DNA from: Planctomycetota bacterium
GTDB lineage: Bacteria; Planctomycetota; Planctomycetia; Pirellulales; UBA7805
Direction: 5' to 3'
Assembly: GCA_021413705.1 (NCBI GenBank)
Contig: JAIOPX010000131.1
Span: 1-63,154 of the forward strand
DNA: 63,154 nucleotides
The position numbers were made by a program, and so were the translations under genes. The notes under the pieces are model-generated. The model searched no databases. It saw nothing but the letters and a program-made list of their open reading frames with translations, and had not been told where the DNA came from. Below are positions 51,817 through 60,172 of the stretch, one piece after another (position 1 is the stretch's first letter; each line of letters starts with the position of its first letter).

Positions 51817-53076
51817 ATGTTGCGAACCGCTCTGCTTATCCTCCTGACTCTCATCGGACTCGGCTATTTGATGCCGACGAGCATGGCCACGGCCGCGGAA
51901 GACGCGCCGGCGGCTGCAACCGGCCCTGTGACCATCGAAGATATCCGCGCCCTGCGGCGCGAGAGGTCCAACTTCAAACAGATCATGGACCACATCGAGC
52001 AGCGCGGTCTCGGGTTTGTTATCGATGACGCGACTGAGCGCAAGCTGCGGAGCATTGGTTTCACGCTCAAAATGGTCGCCCAGTTGAAGGGAATGCAAGC
52101 CGCGCCCCAGGCACCGGCAGTAGCAGGGGGCGAGCCGGCGGCAGCCGATCCTGGCGCCCCTCCAGCCAAACACGACCCGCCGGCAGGCAAGCCGGTCGGC
52201 GTGCGCCGTGTCCTCGACGCCGCCACGGAACAGGAATATGCCTCCACTGCCGAGCGCTTGAAGCGCCTCGTGGCGGAGAGCAACACGGCTGTCACTGCTC
52301 ATCCCACTCCCCATATGACTTTGTTTGCCAATCCTCGCGTGGCTGCCAGGGCCTTGCCCGACCTCGTGCAAGTGCAAAAGTTGATCGCCGAGCGATTCCC
52401 CGATCCCATCGCCGGGGGCGTCGATCCGCGCGGCGCCAACATCGCCCTGCTGGAATCGCGCTACGAATATGAAAACTGGATGAAAGCGCTGGTCAAAATC
52501 CATCAGGCCGCCGGCCTCAAATTCCAAAGCCAGGATCCGCTCAAAGCGATGCTCTCGACCGACTCCGTCTTCGTGCCGGGCCTGTTCAGCGTCTGCCTGC
52601 AAGGGATGGACGCGGAAGCAATCCGCCGCCGCCTGGCCTTCTCCGTCGGTTATCAATACATGGAGCAGTTGACCAACAACAAAGGCCCCGACGCGCTCCG
52701 CACCGGCTTCGGCAACCTGACCGAAGTCATGATGTTTCGCGAGCCCACCATGACTGTTCTCTCCGGCTACACCGACCGCCGGCTCGGCGCCAATCGAGCC
52801 CGCTGGGTAGACCTCGTCCGCCAACGCTTCGGCGAACGAAGGCCCGTCTCCGTTACCGATACGCTCCACTTCACCACCGGCGCCATGACGCTAGACCACT
52901 ATGCCGAGGCCTGGAGCCTGGCAGAATTCCTGGCCAGCGAGCCGCGAAACTTTTCTGAACTGGTGGTCGAACTGGAAAAAGGAACCGACGCCGCCACGGC
53001 CATCGAAAAAATCTATGGCCTGAAGGAGGAAGCCCTGCTCAAACGCTGGACCATGTTCGTGCAGGGAAAGCGGTAG
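51817..53076 (+). CDS. Secreted protein, peptidase-like fold without HExxH
   Basis: A 419-residue protein with a signal peptide (MLRTALLILLTLIGLGYLMP and MATAAED). The N-terminal 60 residues after the signal resemble a short repeat domain (IEDIRALRRERSNFKQIMDHI). The C-terminal part has the layout of DUF1570-like gluzincin peptidases (LTEVMMFREPTM, LHFTTGAMTLDHYAEAWSLA, EALLKRWTMFVQ), but no HExxH is present, so it may be inactive or of different function. The TAG stop is the edge of a palindrome (53074-53096). Confidence 0.68.
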   Translation: MLRTALLILLTLIGLGYLMPTSMATAAEDAPAAATGPVTIEDIRALRRERSNFKQIMDHIEQRGLGFVIDDATERKLRSIGFTLKMVAQLKGMQAAPQAPAVAGGEPAAADPGAPPAKHDPPAGKPVGVRRVLDAATEQEYASTAERLKRLVAESNTAVTAHPTPHMTLFANPRVAARALPDLVQVQKLIAERFPDPIAGGVDPRGANIALLESRYEYENWMKALVKIHQAAGLKFQSQDPLKAMLSTDSVFVPGLFSVCLQGMDAEAIRRRLAFSVGYQYMEQLTNNKGPDALRTGFGNLTEVMMFREPTMTVLSGYTDRRLGANRARWVDLVRQRFGERRPVSVTDTLHFTTGAMTLDHYAEAWSLAEFLASEPRNFSELVVELEKGTDAATAIEKIYGLKEEALLKRWTMFVQGKR

Positions 53077-53173
53077 GTCAGGCTATTGCCTGACGCTTAC
53101 TGTCCTGGATTCCGAAACCCGGCGCAAATCGGTTCTTCCGCACGCATACAACGTCAGGCAACAGCCTGACCTA
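53074..53173. repeat. Pair of TCAGGC palindromes between convergent genes
   Basis: Two copies of the GTCAGGCTATTGCCTGAC-type hairpin, one at 53076 and an inverted one at 53153. The first supplies the TAG stop of the plus-strand gene, the second the TGA stop of the minus-strand gene. The spacer of about 55 bases could form a larger foldback. Confidence 0.85.
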
Positions 53174-54323
53174 CGGCTATTACGCCGTTTTCCCGGTGAT
53201 TAACACCGTTGGCGTCCGCGCCACTGTACGCGCCACTGTACGCGCCAGCGTTCGCGCCCTGTACGCGCTCCGTCCGCGCGGTGTCCGCGCCTTGTCCGCG
53301 CTTCGCTCGTGCATGCAGTGCCTTCTCTTTCTTCGTCAGCGGACGTCGAACGAACTGCGGCTCGACCGCCGGGAGAGCGAACAATCCCGGCGAGCCGGGG
53401 GCGTCAGCCCTCGGAGGCGTCTCTGGTTGCATTGAAGTAATGCTTTCACCAACACGCTCACTCCTCCGCGGGCTCACGCCACGCGGCTCGCCTGTGCGCG
53501 TCGGCTCTGAGCTTACACGCCGCGACTCGCCGAAGCGCTCCTGCAGTTTCCGTTCAATCTCCTCGTCTTCGGCCTTCTCGGCAGCGCGGAAGTCTTTTCG
53601 GAGCATTGCGATCTCCTCGGCCCGATCCGGCAAAAGTTCCGCCAAATACTCCCACGACGGTACTTCCTCATTGGCCAGCGGGGACTTGATTTCGTCCTCC
53701 ACAACCATTCGATCTGTCGGCACTTGCCCGATGCCCGTGGGATGCATCTGCGGCGAACCTGTCGCGATCATTTCCTGCCTTTGCCGGGCCTTTTCCGCCT
53801 CCCGCGCGAACTTGCCCAGCCGCCACAGTTTGTCGATGATCTTGAGAATCATCTGGGCCGAGCGGAAATCTCCCTCCCGGGCAGTCGGAAGGAACGCGCG
53901 TTCAAGCTGCCGCAGCTTGTCGGCCTGGGCATGCAGCGACACCCCTTCGGCCCGCAGCGGATCCTTGGCGTCGATCTCACGTCCCCGGCTGATCCGCTTA
54001 AAGGCCGTATGGGGATGAACGTCCTGCAATTTGGCGATCTGCCGGACGGAGTAACCCAGGAGATGATAGTCGAGCGCCTCCAGATCGATTTCCCGCTGCG
54101 GCCGAGCGGGTCGCATCTCGAGCAGGGCCGGATCGTCGATGGCGTGATCGTCGGGAAAAACGACGCTCTCGTCGACTTCTTCATTACCCGGCGAGCCGGG
54201 GGCGTCAGCCCCTGGAGGCGTCTCTAGTTGCGATAACGCGCCAATTTCACCAACACGCTCACTCCTCTGCGGGCTCACGCCACGCGGCTCGCCAATGTCC
54301 ATGTTTTCCAGTACCGTGTGCAT
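53154..54323 (-). CDS. HTH-domain protein with two translated palindromic repeats
   Basis: A 389-residue protein. Residues about 88-113 contain a helix-turn-helix (YSVRQIAKLQDVHPHTAFKR), like small terminase or phage-regulator proteins. Two segments, residues 11-46 and 278-313, have near-identical sequences, GEPRGVSPxRSERVGE and ETPPxADAPGSPG, encoded by copies of one ~106-base palindrome (54188-54293 and 53386-53492), both in the same frame. The middle has a helical, Lys/Glu-rich part (SAQMILKIIDKLWRLGKFAR). The C-terminus VIAVGQAVA ends in a third repeat, which supplies the stop codon. The ATG at 54323 has a strong GGAGGCAGGAG site. Function unknown. Confidence 0.75.
   Translation of the reverse strand: MHTVLENMDIGEPRGVSPQRSERVGEIGALSQLETPPGADAPGSPGNEEVDESVVFPDDHAIDDPALLEMRPARPQREIDLEALDYHLLGYSVRQIAKLQDVHPHTAFKRISRGREIDAKDPLRAEGVSLHAQADKLRQLERAFLPTAREGDFRSAQMILKIIDKLWRLGKFAREAEKARQRQEMIATGSPQMHPTGIGQVPTDRMVVEDEIKSPLANEEVPSWEYLAELLPDRAEEIAMLRKDFRAAEKAEDEEIERKLQERFGESRRVSSEPTRTGEPRGVSPRRSERVGESITSMQPETPPRADAPGSPGLFALPAVEPQFVRRPLTKKEKALHARAKRGQGADTARTERVQGANAGAYSGAYSGADANGVNHRENGVIAVGQAVA
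53386..53492. repeat. Palindromic repeat in the HTH gene, copy 2
   Basis: Arms CCCGGCGAGCCGGGGGCGTC and CACGCCACGCGGCTCGCC around a variable middle. Translated in frame as part of the HTH protein. Confidence 0.85.
54188..54293. repeat. Palindromic repeat in the HTH gene, copy 1
   Basis: Same element as at 53386-53492, with conserved arms and a differing centre. Translated in the same frame near the protein's N-terminus. Confidence 0.85.
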
Positions 54324-54652
54324 GACTCCTGCCTCCCAATTGCGCCCCGCGCCGATCGGTCCTCCCTGGACCGACACCCCGCGCCGAGCATGTGCTTTCT
54401 TCATACGCGATCAGGTGGCCGATTCCTAGCACTTCGTGAACAAAATTACACTAATCGGGAAAAAAGTATTTTGCACTTTCTGGGGGGGTGGCTGAAAAAA
54501 GTTATTGACATGGGTTTGCGCGCCGCAGCACTTTCGGAAGTCCCACACTCGCTGTAACGAGCCAACTGCCGTAAAATCTTCAAGCGTGTATTCGGGAGAT
54601 GGAGCGGAATAGCGGAACCGCCCACGCGCCGCATGAAGAAAGGACTGCCAAC
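54324..54652. other. Gene-free divergent region
   Basis: 329 bases between two divergent hypothetical genes. It has an AT-rich centre (54430-54510) with a G8 run at 54482 and a TTGACA at 54505 without a convincing -10. It should hold two promoters, but I cannot place them. Confidence 0.5.
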
Positions 54653-55222
54653 ATGGTGAAGCAAGGAACAAAGAAACCTCGCAAGCTCGCGACAAGCGAC
54701 CGCTTTCCGCTGATCGAAAAAGAACTTCGCAAGCAGACCAAAGGGGAGTTGGTGGCGATGATTTTGGCGATCGCCAAGCAGCACGCTGTTGTCTCGCGAG
54801 AACTGGAGGGTCGGCTGACTATCGAAAAGCCGATCGATCTGCTGGTTGCCGACGTTTCGTCCGCCATCGATCGGGCCACCGATTTCGATGAACGCAGGAT
54901 GAACCACAATTTCGAGGTGGACTGGCAAGCTTATGAGGAAGTTCAGAAGGGGCTCGCACTGCTGGTCAAACTGGGCTATCTTGCGGACGCGAAGTCCCTG
55001 GCGCTGAAGCTGATGAAGGATGGCAGCTACCAAGTCGAATGCAGCGATGAGGGATTGATGTCCGACGATATCAGCGAGTGCCTCAATCCGGTGATTCGTG
55101 CCGTCAAGGCCGCTGGTGGTGGCGAGGCTGTGAAGTGGGCCCGCGCCATGCAAACTGCCGACCGTGTTGGGTTTATTTGCGACAACGAACTGGCAGGGCT
55201 ACGGGACGGAAATCGAAACTAA
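54653..55222 (+). CDS. Hypothetical protein, DUF6880-like
   Basis: A 189-residue protein, MVKQGTKKPRKLATSDRFPL..., rich in Lys, Glu and Leu with helical composition. The central part, FEVDWQAYEEVQKGLALLVKLGYLADAKSLALKLMKDGSY and CLNPVIRAVKAAGGGEAVKWA, resembles a domain sometimes found after SWIM zinc fingers or in DUF6880 proteins. I am not certain of this identification. The ATG at 54653 has an AAAGGA site. It ends just before a nested repeat. Function unknown. Confidence 0.6.
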   Translation: MVKQGTKKPRKLATSDRFPLIEKELRKQTKGELVAMILAIAKQHAVVSRELEGRLTIEKPIDLLVADVSSAIDRATDFDERRMNHNFEVDWQAYEEVQKGLALLVKLGYLADAKSLALKLMKDGSYQVECSDEGLMSDDISECLNPVIRAVKAAGGGEAVKWARAMQTADRVGFICDNELAGLRDGNRN

Positions 55223-55289
55223 ATTCTGCATCGACCAGCGCTTTCCAATGGCGTACTGCACTCGCCGCAAATTGGTGTGTGGCCAACAC

Positions 55290-55488
55290 AGGCCCGCCAC
55301 CGGTGGGCTCGCCCCACCGGAGCGATGTTTGGAAACCAGTATCGATTCGGTAGATGCCTTCCTACTCGGTTGCCGGTTGTCGCCCGCCGTGGCGGGTGAC
55401 AACCGGCAACCGAGAACATTAAACGAAAGCGAGCGATTTCATTCTGGTTCATAAACATCGCTCCGGCGAGGCAAGCTCGCCGGTGGCG
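55290..55488. repeat. Nested palindromes
   Basis: Outer arms GGTGGGCTCGCCCCACCGGAG (about 55303, 21 bases in this copy written as two parts GGTGGGCTCGCC and CCACCGGAGCG) and CTCGCCGGTGGC (55476) share an ACATCGCTCCG border. Within lies a second hairpin, CGGTTGCCGGTTGTC and GACAACCGGCAACCG (55369-55414). One element appears to have inserted into the loop of another. Confidence 0.75.
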
Positions 55489-55501
55489 AAGAACGACCAC
55501 A

Positions 55502-55954
55502 ATGCCATTGGCCCCCCAGCAACCCATGGTGCGAGACGAGAGCATGATCTTCGCGATCAAAGCCGAGGTTATCGATCCGCAGGCGAAGACGTTCGCATTC
55601 ACTGCCCAGAAGACCATGTATGGCGGCAAGCACATCGCCACCGGCGACACGATCTTCATCTTCGCAAGCGAGAACGAAGGGGGTCCGGGACTCATCGCCC
55701 GCGGCGTCATCACCTCGGCCAGGTCGATTCCCAAGAAACCGGGAATCGCGCGGCAGACGCCGCGCGTGAGCATCACCATCCGCCGCACCGCGCTGGCGAA
55801 GCGGCGACTGGGGCGGAGCGAACTCAAACCTTTTTCCGCCTGGAAAGATGGTCGCCCCGAGACCGAACTTAATTTCAAGTTCTATCGCCAGGCCACGAAC
55901 AAGATCGTCGGCATTTCGGATGAAGCGGCGGCGTTTCTTCGCGGGTTCTTTTAG
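55502..55954 (+). CDS. EVE/PUA-like domain protein
   Basis: A protein of 150 residues from the first ATG, or 136 from the ATG at 55544 (MIFAIKAEV), where the conserved part begins. The pattern GDTIFIFASENEGGPGLIARGVITSA and ALAKRRLGRSELKPFSAWKDG is like EVE/ASCH/PUA-type small domains, which bind modified bases or RNA. The start is uncertain; the 55544 ATG has a purine-rich run before it. It has no conserved partner next to it. Assignment is of low to moderate strength. Confidence 0.55.
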   Translation: MPLAPQQPMVRDESMIFAIKAEVIDPQAKTFAFTAQKTMYGGKHIATGDTIFIFASENEGGPGLIARGVITSARSIPKKPGIARQTPRVSITIRRTALAKRRLGRSELKPFSAWKDGRPETELNFKFYRQATNKIVGISDEAAAFLRGFF

Positions 55955-56107
55955 CTGGCCGTCGCGAGGAGAATTTATGGAGACACCAGCTGTGATAATC
56001 GTTGCGGCTGGGTTCCTGCTTTTTCTCAACTGAGCCTCAACAAGCGGCACTGACGACGACGCGGGACCAATACGGGAATTGCAGCGCCTTAATCAGGCCG
56101 CATCAAT

Positions 56108-57211
56108 TTACTTGCTTAACCGCCGAATCCTTACGGTTTCATTCGTTGCCGATGCCAATGTTCTCCCATCTGGACTGAATGCCACGGACAAGACAGCGCT
56201 GGTGTGCCCCCGGAATGTTACGCCTTCCCTGCCTGTTTCCACGTCCCATAGCTTGACCGTTTGATCCTGACCGGCGCTGGCGAGAATCTTGCCATCAGGA
56301 GAAAATGCTACCGCGTTGATCCATTCGTTGTGGCCCTGAAGAGAAACACGCTCCTTCTTGTTTGCCACATCCCAGAGCTTGAGTTCAGGATGTTTCTGCC
56401 CCCCGCCTCCCACCGCAAGAGTTTTGCCGTCGGGGGAAAAGGTCAAGGTATTGACGTAATATCGGTGCCCTTCAAGTACCGCCAGTTCTTTTCCCGTGGC
56501 CACGTCCCACAACTGTACCACTCCCTCATCCCGGCGATCCGATTCCCTTCCCTGGGAACCTCCCGTCGCTAGCAATTTGTTGTCCGGAGAAAACGCCACA
56601 GCCTTGATCGTTGGCCTAGGCACTTTGAGACGGGCTCGTACTTTCTGTGTCCCTACGTCCCAGAGTATTAATATTTTGTAACCACCGCCGGCGAGTGTTT
56701 TCCCGTCGAAAGAGAAAGCAACACTGTAGATCGGACTGCCTTCGGAGAATCTCTCCTGTTGTTTTCCCGCCATCAGATCCCAGAGGATAACACCGCCCGG
56801 CGTGGCCCCCGTAGGAATAGGATGCCCACCCCCCGTGGCCATTTTATTCCCATCGGGTGAGATCGCGAGCGAACATAAGCTTAGCGATTGCATCTTGAGA
56901 GTCTCACGCTCTTTCCAGGTGGCTACATTCCACAACTTCACAACGCCTGTCGAGAAAACCCCTTTCCCGTGACCGCCGGTTATGAGCGTCTTGCCATCGG
57001 GGCTGAAAACCAGTGTCCCACCCCCAGTGCCGTGACTTTCGAGGATAATTTCGTCCCGAGCTTGCGTGCGGGTACCACCGGTCTTCTCCTCCTCGGCTTG
57101 TTCCGTAGCAAACGCAATTCCTGCCGATCCAGGCGTGCAGCGGTGCAGAGACGCTAAAACCACAAAAAGGCAGACGGCGAACACAGCCATACTTCGAGAC
57201 AATTGAATCAT
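56108..57211 (-). CDS. WD40 repeat protein, secreted
   Basis: A 367-residue protein with an N-terminal signal peptide (MIQLSRSMAVFAVCLFVVL). Seven WD40-type repeats follow, each with the pattern V-A-F-S-P-D-G-K and ending in L-W-D, e.g. INAVAFSPDGKILASAGQDQ and VKLWDVETG. This should form a seven-blade propeller. The short segment before the repeats is EEKTGGTRTQARDE. Such secreted WD40 proteins are abundant in planctomycetes and are thought to mediate protein contacts. No catalytic domain is seen. Confidence 0.9.
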   Translation of the reverse strand: MIQLSRSMAVFAVCLFVVLASLHRCTPGSAGIAFATEQAEEEKTGGTRTQARDEIILESHGTGGGTLVFSPDGKTLITGGHGKGVFSTGVVKLWNVATWKERETLKMQSLSLCSLAISPDGNKMATGGGHPIPTGATPGGVILWDLMAGKQQERFSEGSPIYSVAFSFDGKTLAGGGYKILILWDVGTQKVRARLKVPRPTIKAVAFSPDNKLLATGGSQGRESDRRDEGVVQLWDVATGKELAVLEGHRYYVNTLTFSPDGKTLAVGGGGQKHPELKLWDVANKKERVSLQGHNEWINAVAFSPDGKILASAGQDQTVKLWDVETGREGVTFRGHTSAVLSVAFSPDGRTLASATNETVRIRRLSK

Positions 57212-57351
57212 ATCCGCTCTCCCTTAAATCCACCGGCTATGCAATGCTTCCGCTGCAGACTGACGCATTATACTGGGAAGCGGTATGCTTACACGTAACA
57301 TGTTTGAAACAACGCAATCTCGATTACAGCGCATCCCTTGGAGACGCAGGA

Positions 57352-57582
57352 ATGATTCGAGAACATGACTGCATTGTGCTAACGAGCGATCTGCGGGACG
57401 AAGGCTTGCAGGCCGGCGATGTGGGAACCGTGGTTCACATTCACGGCCAAGCCGAGGCATACGAAGTAGAGTTCATGACCTTGACCGGCCAAACCGTGGC
57501 GGTCGCCACGGTTCGTTCCTCGCAACTCAGGGCGGTCGGCCAGCACGATTTGACGCATGTGCGCGAACTGGCGCCGTTGTAG
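57352..57582 (+). CDS. DUF4926 protein
   Basis: A 76-residue protein, MIREHDCIVLTSDLRDEGLQ..., with the GDVGTVVHIHGQAEAYEVEF pattern of the DUF4926 family. These small proteins are often found beside toxin-antitoxin or DUF6883-type genes; no such partner is present here. The frame is open upstream, but the ATG at 57352 begins the conserved part (GGAGACGCAGGA before it). Function unknown. Confidence 0.72.
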   Translation: MIREHDCIVLTSDLRDEGLQAGDVGTVVHIHGQAEAYEVEFMTLTGQTVAVATVRSSQLRAVGQHDLTHVRELAPL

Positions 57583-57953
57583 CAAGCAGCCGGGGAATTT
57601 CCTGGCGGGGCGTCATCCTTGGCTGAGGGTTCCTTGGCTTCGTTTGGCCACTCACGGTTGGAGTACAGCCTTCAGGCTGCTCCACCAAAAAAGCAGGCTA
57701 AAGCCTGGACTCCAACGGGAGGCTCGGCTCCAGTCCCGGCCACCCGATGGAGGCATGTGGGTGCTGGCACTCTCATAATTCTGCGGCCCCCAGGGAAACA
57801 GCGTGGGTGCAAGCACCCACCCTACGGCGTGCTACCGCCTACGCCCAAAACGGTCTGGACACTCAGCGGGCATTCGACTAACTTCCCGCCCTCTTCAGCC
57901 GCCGGACCTGGCGGACAGTTTTCCCACTGCTATCAACCGTTTCGGAGTGACGG
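57583..57953. other. Gene-free stretch with repeats before flhA
   Basis: 371 bases that hold a family 2 palindrome (57658-57715), a GGCTCGGCTCCAGTCCCGG stretch (57722), and a GTGGGTGCAAGCACCCAC hairpin (57814). The last 60 bases should carry the flhA leader, with a GGAG site six bases before its ATG. No gene is seen. Confidence 0.75.
57658..57715. repeat. Family 2 palindromic repeat, full copy
   Basis: Arms TTGGAGTACAGCCTTCAGGC and AGCCTGGACTCCAA around a purine-rich centre. Same family as the copA element at 26328. Confidence 0.85.
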
Positions 57954-60113
57954 ATGGCTTCAGCCACCACGCCTGCGATCGCGCGTCGATTGCCACTTTC
58001 GCGCTTGCGCGATCTGGCATTGCCGCTGGGATTGATTGGCGCTCTGCTGGTCATCATTGTGCCGGTGCCGCCGCATCTGCTCGATGTGCTGCTGGCAGCC
58101 AACATCACGCTGGCGGTCATTATTCTGCTGACGACCGTCGCGATCCGCACGCCGCTGGAGTTCAGCGTCTTTCCCACGCTGCTATTGGTCACCACGCTTT
58201 CGCGACTCGTGCTCAATGTGGCCACGACCCGCTTGATTCTCACTCAGGGACAAACCGACGGACTGTGGGCTGCCGGCGGAGTGGTCAAAGGGTTTGGCGA
58301 GTTTGTGGCAGGAGATAAGCTGGCCGTCGGCATGGTCATCTTCGCCATTTTGATTGTCATTCAGTTTGTCGTGATCACCAAGGGCGCCACTCGGATCAGC
58401 GAAGTGGCCGCTCGCTTTGCACTCGACGGCATGCCAGGGCGGCAGATGGCCGTCGATGCCGATCTCGCGGCCGGCGTCATCACACAGACCGAAGCACAGC
58501 AACGCCGGCACGATATCACCCGGCAGGCCGATTTTTTTGGGGCAATGGATGGTGCCAGCAAGTTTGTCCGTGGCGATGCCGTGGCCGGCATCATCATCAC
58601 GCTGGTCAACATTGTCGGCGGCCTGGCCATCGGCATCATCCAGGGTGGCATGAGCCTTTCCGACGCCGGGTCGGTCTATACAAAACTCACGATCGGCGAC
58701 GGGCTAGTTACGCAGATCCCCGCGCTGTTGATCTCGCTGGCGGCTGGACTGCTGGTCACGCGCAGTTCTTCGGCCACCGACCTGCCGCGCGAACTGACAG
58801 GGCAATTGTTCTCCCGGCCTCAAGTGCTCATCGTGGCCGGCTGCTTCGTGGCGGCGCTCGTCTTCACCGAACTGCCGCGGATTCCGCTGCTCGTGCTGGG
58901 TGGGAGCTGCATCGGACTGTCGTGGCTGCTGACGCGTCAAAACAAGGAAGCCGCAGTTGCTGCTGCTGAAGCCGCCAAGGCCGAATCGCAACAGCGCCCC
59001 ACAACGCCGCAGCGCATCGAGAAGTTCCTGGAGGTCGATCCGCTGGAAGTCGAAGTCGGCCTGGGATTGGTCCGCTTGGCTGATCCCAAGCGCCACGGCG
59101 ATCTGCTGGAACGCGTCCAGCGCGTGCGCCAGAGTGTGGCCGCCGAGCTGGGCATCCTGATGCCAAAGGTTCGCATCCGCGACAACTTGCGGCTCGATCA
59201 ACACCAATACCGTATTCGTATGTCAGACGTGGCGATTGCTCAGGGGACGGTTCTGCCATCGCAACTGCTGGCGATTGATGCCGGCCATGTAACGCAGCCG
59301 ATCGCCGGTCGTGAAACGCGCGATCCTGGCACGCAGGCCCAGGCCGTCTGGATCGATCCGTCCGATCGCCAGCGGGCTGAGCTGTCTGGTTACAAAGTGG
59401 TCGAGCCGGCTGGTGTGATCGTCGCTCATCTTACCGAGACAGTTCGGCGACATGCCGATGAGCTGCTGACGCGGGACGCTACGCGGCACTTGCTCGACGA
59501 ACTAAAACAGACGCAACCGGCCGTGGTGGACGAGCTGATCCCGGGTCAACTCAAGTTGGCCGAAGTGCAGCAAGTGTTGCAGTTGCTGCTGCGGGAACAG
59601 GTTTCGATCCGTCAACTCGGGCCGATTCTCGAAACACTTGGCGATGTCGCGACGCACACGCGCGATCCGCTGCTGTTAGCCCAGCACGTTCGGCAACGGC
59701 TGGCCCGGACGCTGTCGCACCGCTATCGCGATCAGGACGGAACGCTGCATGTGGTGACTCTGGAGCCGGAACTCGAACAACAGATCGCCGCGGCGACTGT
59801 ACACGACGCCGATGGTTGGCGCGTCGGTCTGCCGCCGGACAGTGTGGAACAGATCACGGAGATGGTGGCCGAAGCCATGGAACCCCTCTCCCGATCCGGC
59901 CGGCCGAGCGTGTTGCTCGTGCAGCCGCAGATTCGTGCGGCGGTGAAAAACCTGTTGGAGCCGCGGCTGCCCCAATTGGTCGTGCTGGGGCTGAATGAAA
60001 TTACGCGCGATACCAAGGTTGTGGCTACGGCGATGGTTGAGGCGACACATACGTCGGAAAGCAGCCTAAAGGCTGTACTCCAACATACGCAGTACTCCTC
60101 ACGCTCCGCGTGA
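57954..60113 (+). CDS. flhA: Flagellar export apparatus protein FlhA
   Basis: A 719-residue core protein of the flagellar type III export gate. The N-terminal half has eight TM segments with the family motif region RISEVAARFALDGMPGRQMA and KFVRGDAVAGIIITLVNI; the C-terminal cytosolic domain starts near residue 360 (EKFLEVDPLEVEVGLGLVRL). The last 18 or so residues (from about residue 702) are encoded by a family 2 half-copy and a family 1 repeat, and the stop TGA lies within that repeat. So the natural C-terminus appears replaced. The tail is not part of the conserved domain core. Confidence 0.96.
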   Translation: MASATTPAIARRLPLSRLRDLALPLGLIGALLVIIVPVPPHLLDVLLAANITLAVIILLTTVAIRTPLEFSVFPTLLLVTTLSRLVLNVATTRLILTQGQTDGLWAAGGVVKGFGEFVAGDKLAVGMVIFAILIVIQFVVITKGATRISEVAARFALDGMPGRQMAVDADLAAGVITQTEAQQRRHDITRQADFFGAMDGASKFVRGDAVAGIIITLVNIVGGLAIGIIQGGMSLSDAGSVYTKLTIGDGLVTQIPALLISLAAGLLVTRSSSATDLPRELTGQLFSRPQVLIVAGCFVAALVFTELPRIPLLVLGGSCIGLSWLLTRQNKEAAVAAAEAAKAESQQRPTTPQRIEKFLEVDPLEVEVGLGLVRLADPKRHGDLLERVQRVRQSVAAELGILMPKVRIRDNLRLDQHQYRIRMSDVAIAQGTVLPSQLLAIDAGHVTQPIAGRETRDPGTQAQAVWIDPSDRQRAELSGYKVVEPAGVIVAHLTETVRRHADELLTRDATRHLLDELKQTQPAVVDELIPGQLKLAEVQQVLQLLLREQVSIRQLGPILETLGDVATHTRDPLLLAQHVRQRLARTLSHRYRDQDGTLHVVTLEPELEQQIAAATVHDADGWRVGLPPDSVEQITEMVAEAMEPLSRSGRPSVLLVQPQIRAAVKNLLEPRLPQLVVLGLNEITRDTKVVATAMVEATHTSESSLKAVLQHTQYSSRSA

Positions 60114-60145
60114 GGGATCATCACACGGAGTGTGATGGATACTAT
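60091..60145. repeat. Family 1 palindromic repeat at the flhA/flhF border, copy d
   Basis: Fourth copy of family 1. It overlaps the end of flhA and supplies its TGA stop. It is directly preceded by half of a family 2 element (60057-60084). Confidence 0.9.
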
Positions 60146-60172
60146 GGCGTGATGAATACTGGGGAATCGAAC

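Noticed and set aside
54482-54545. Promoter with TTGACA at 54505
   Set aside because: No -10 element at a suitable distance.
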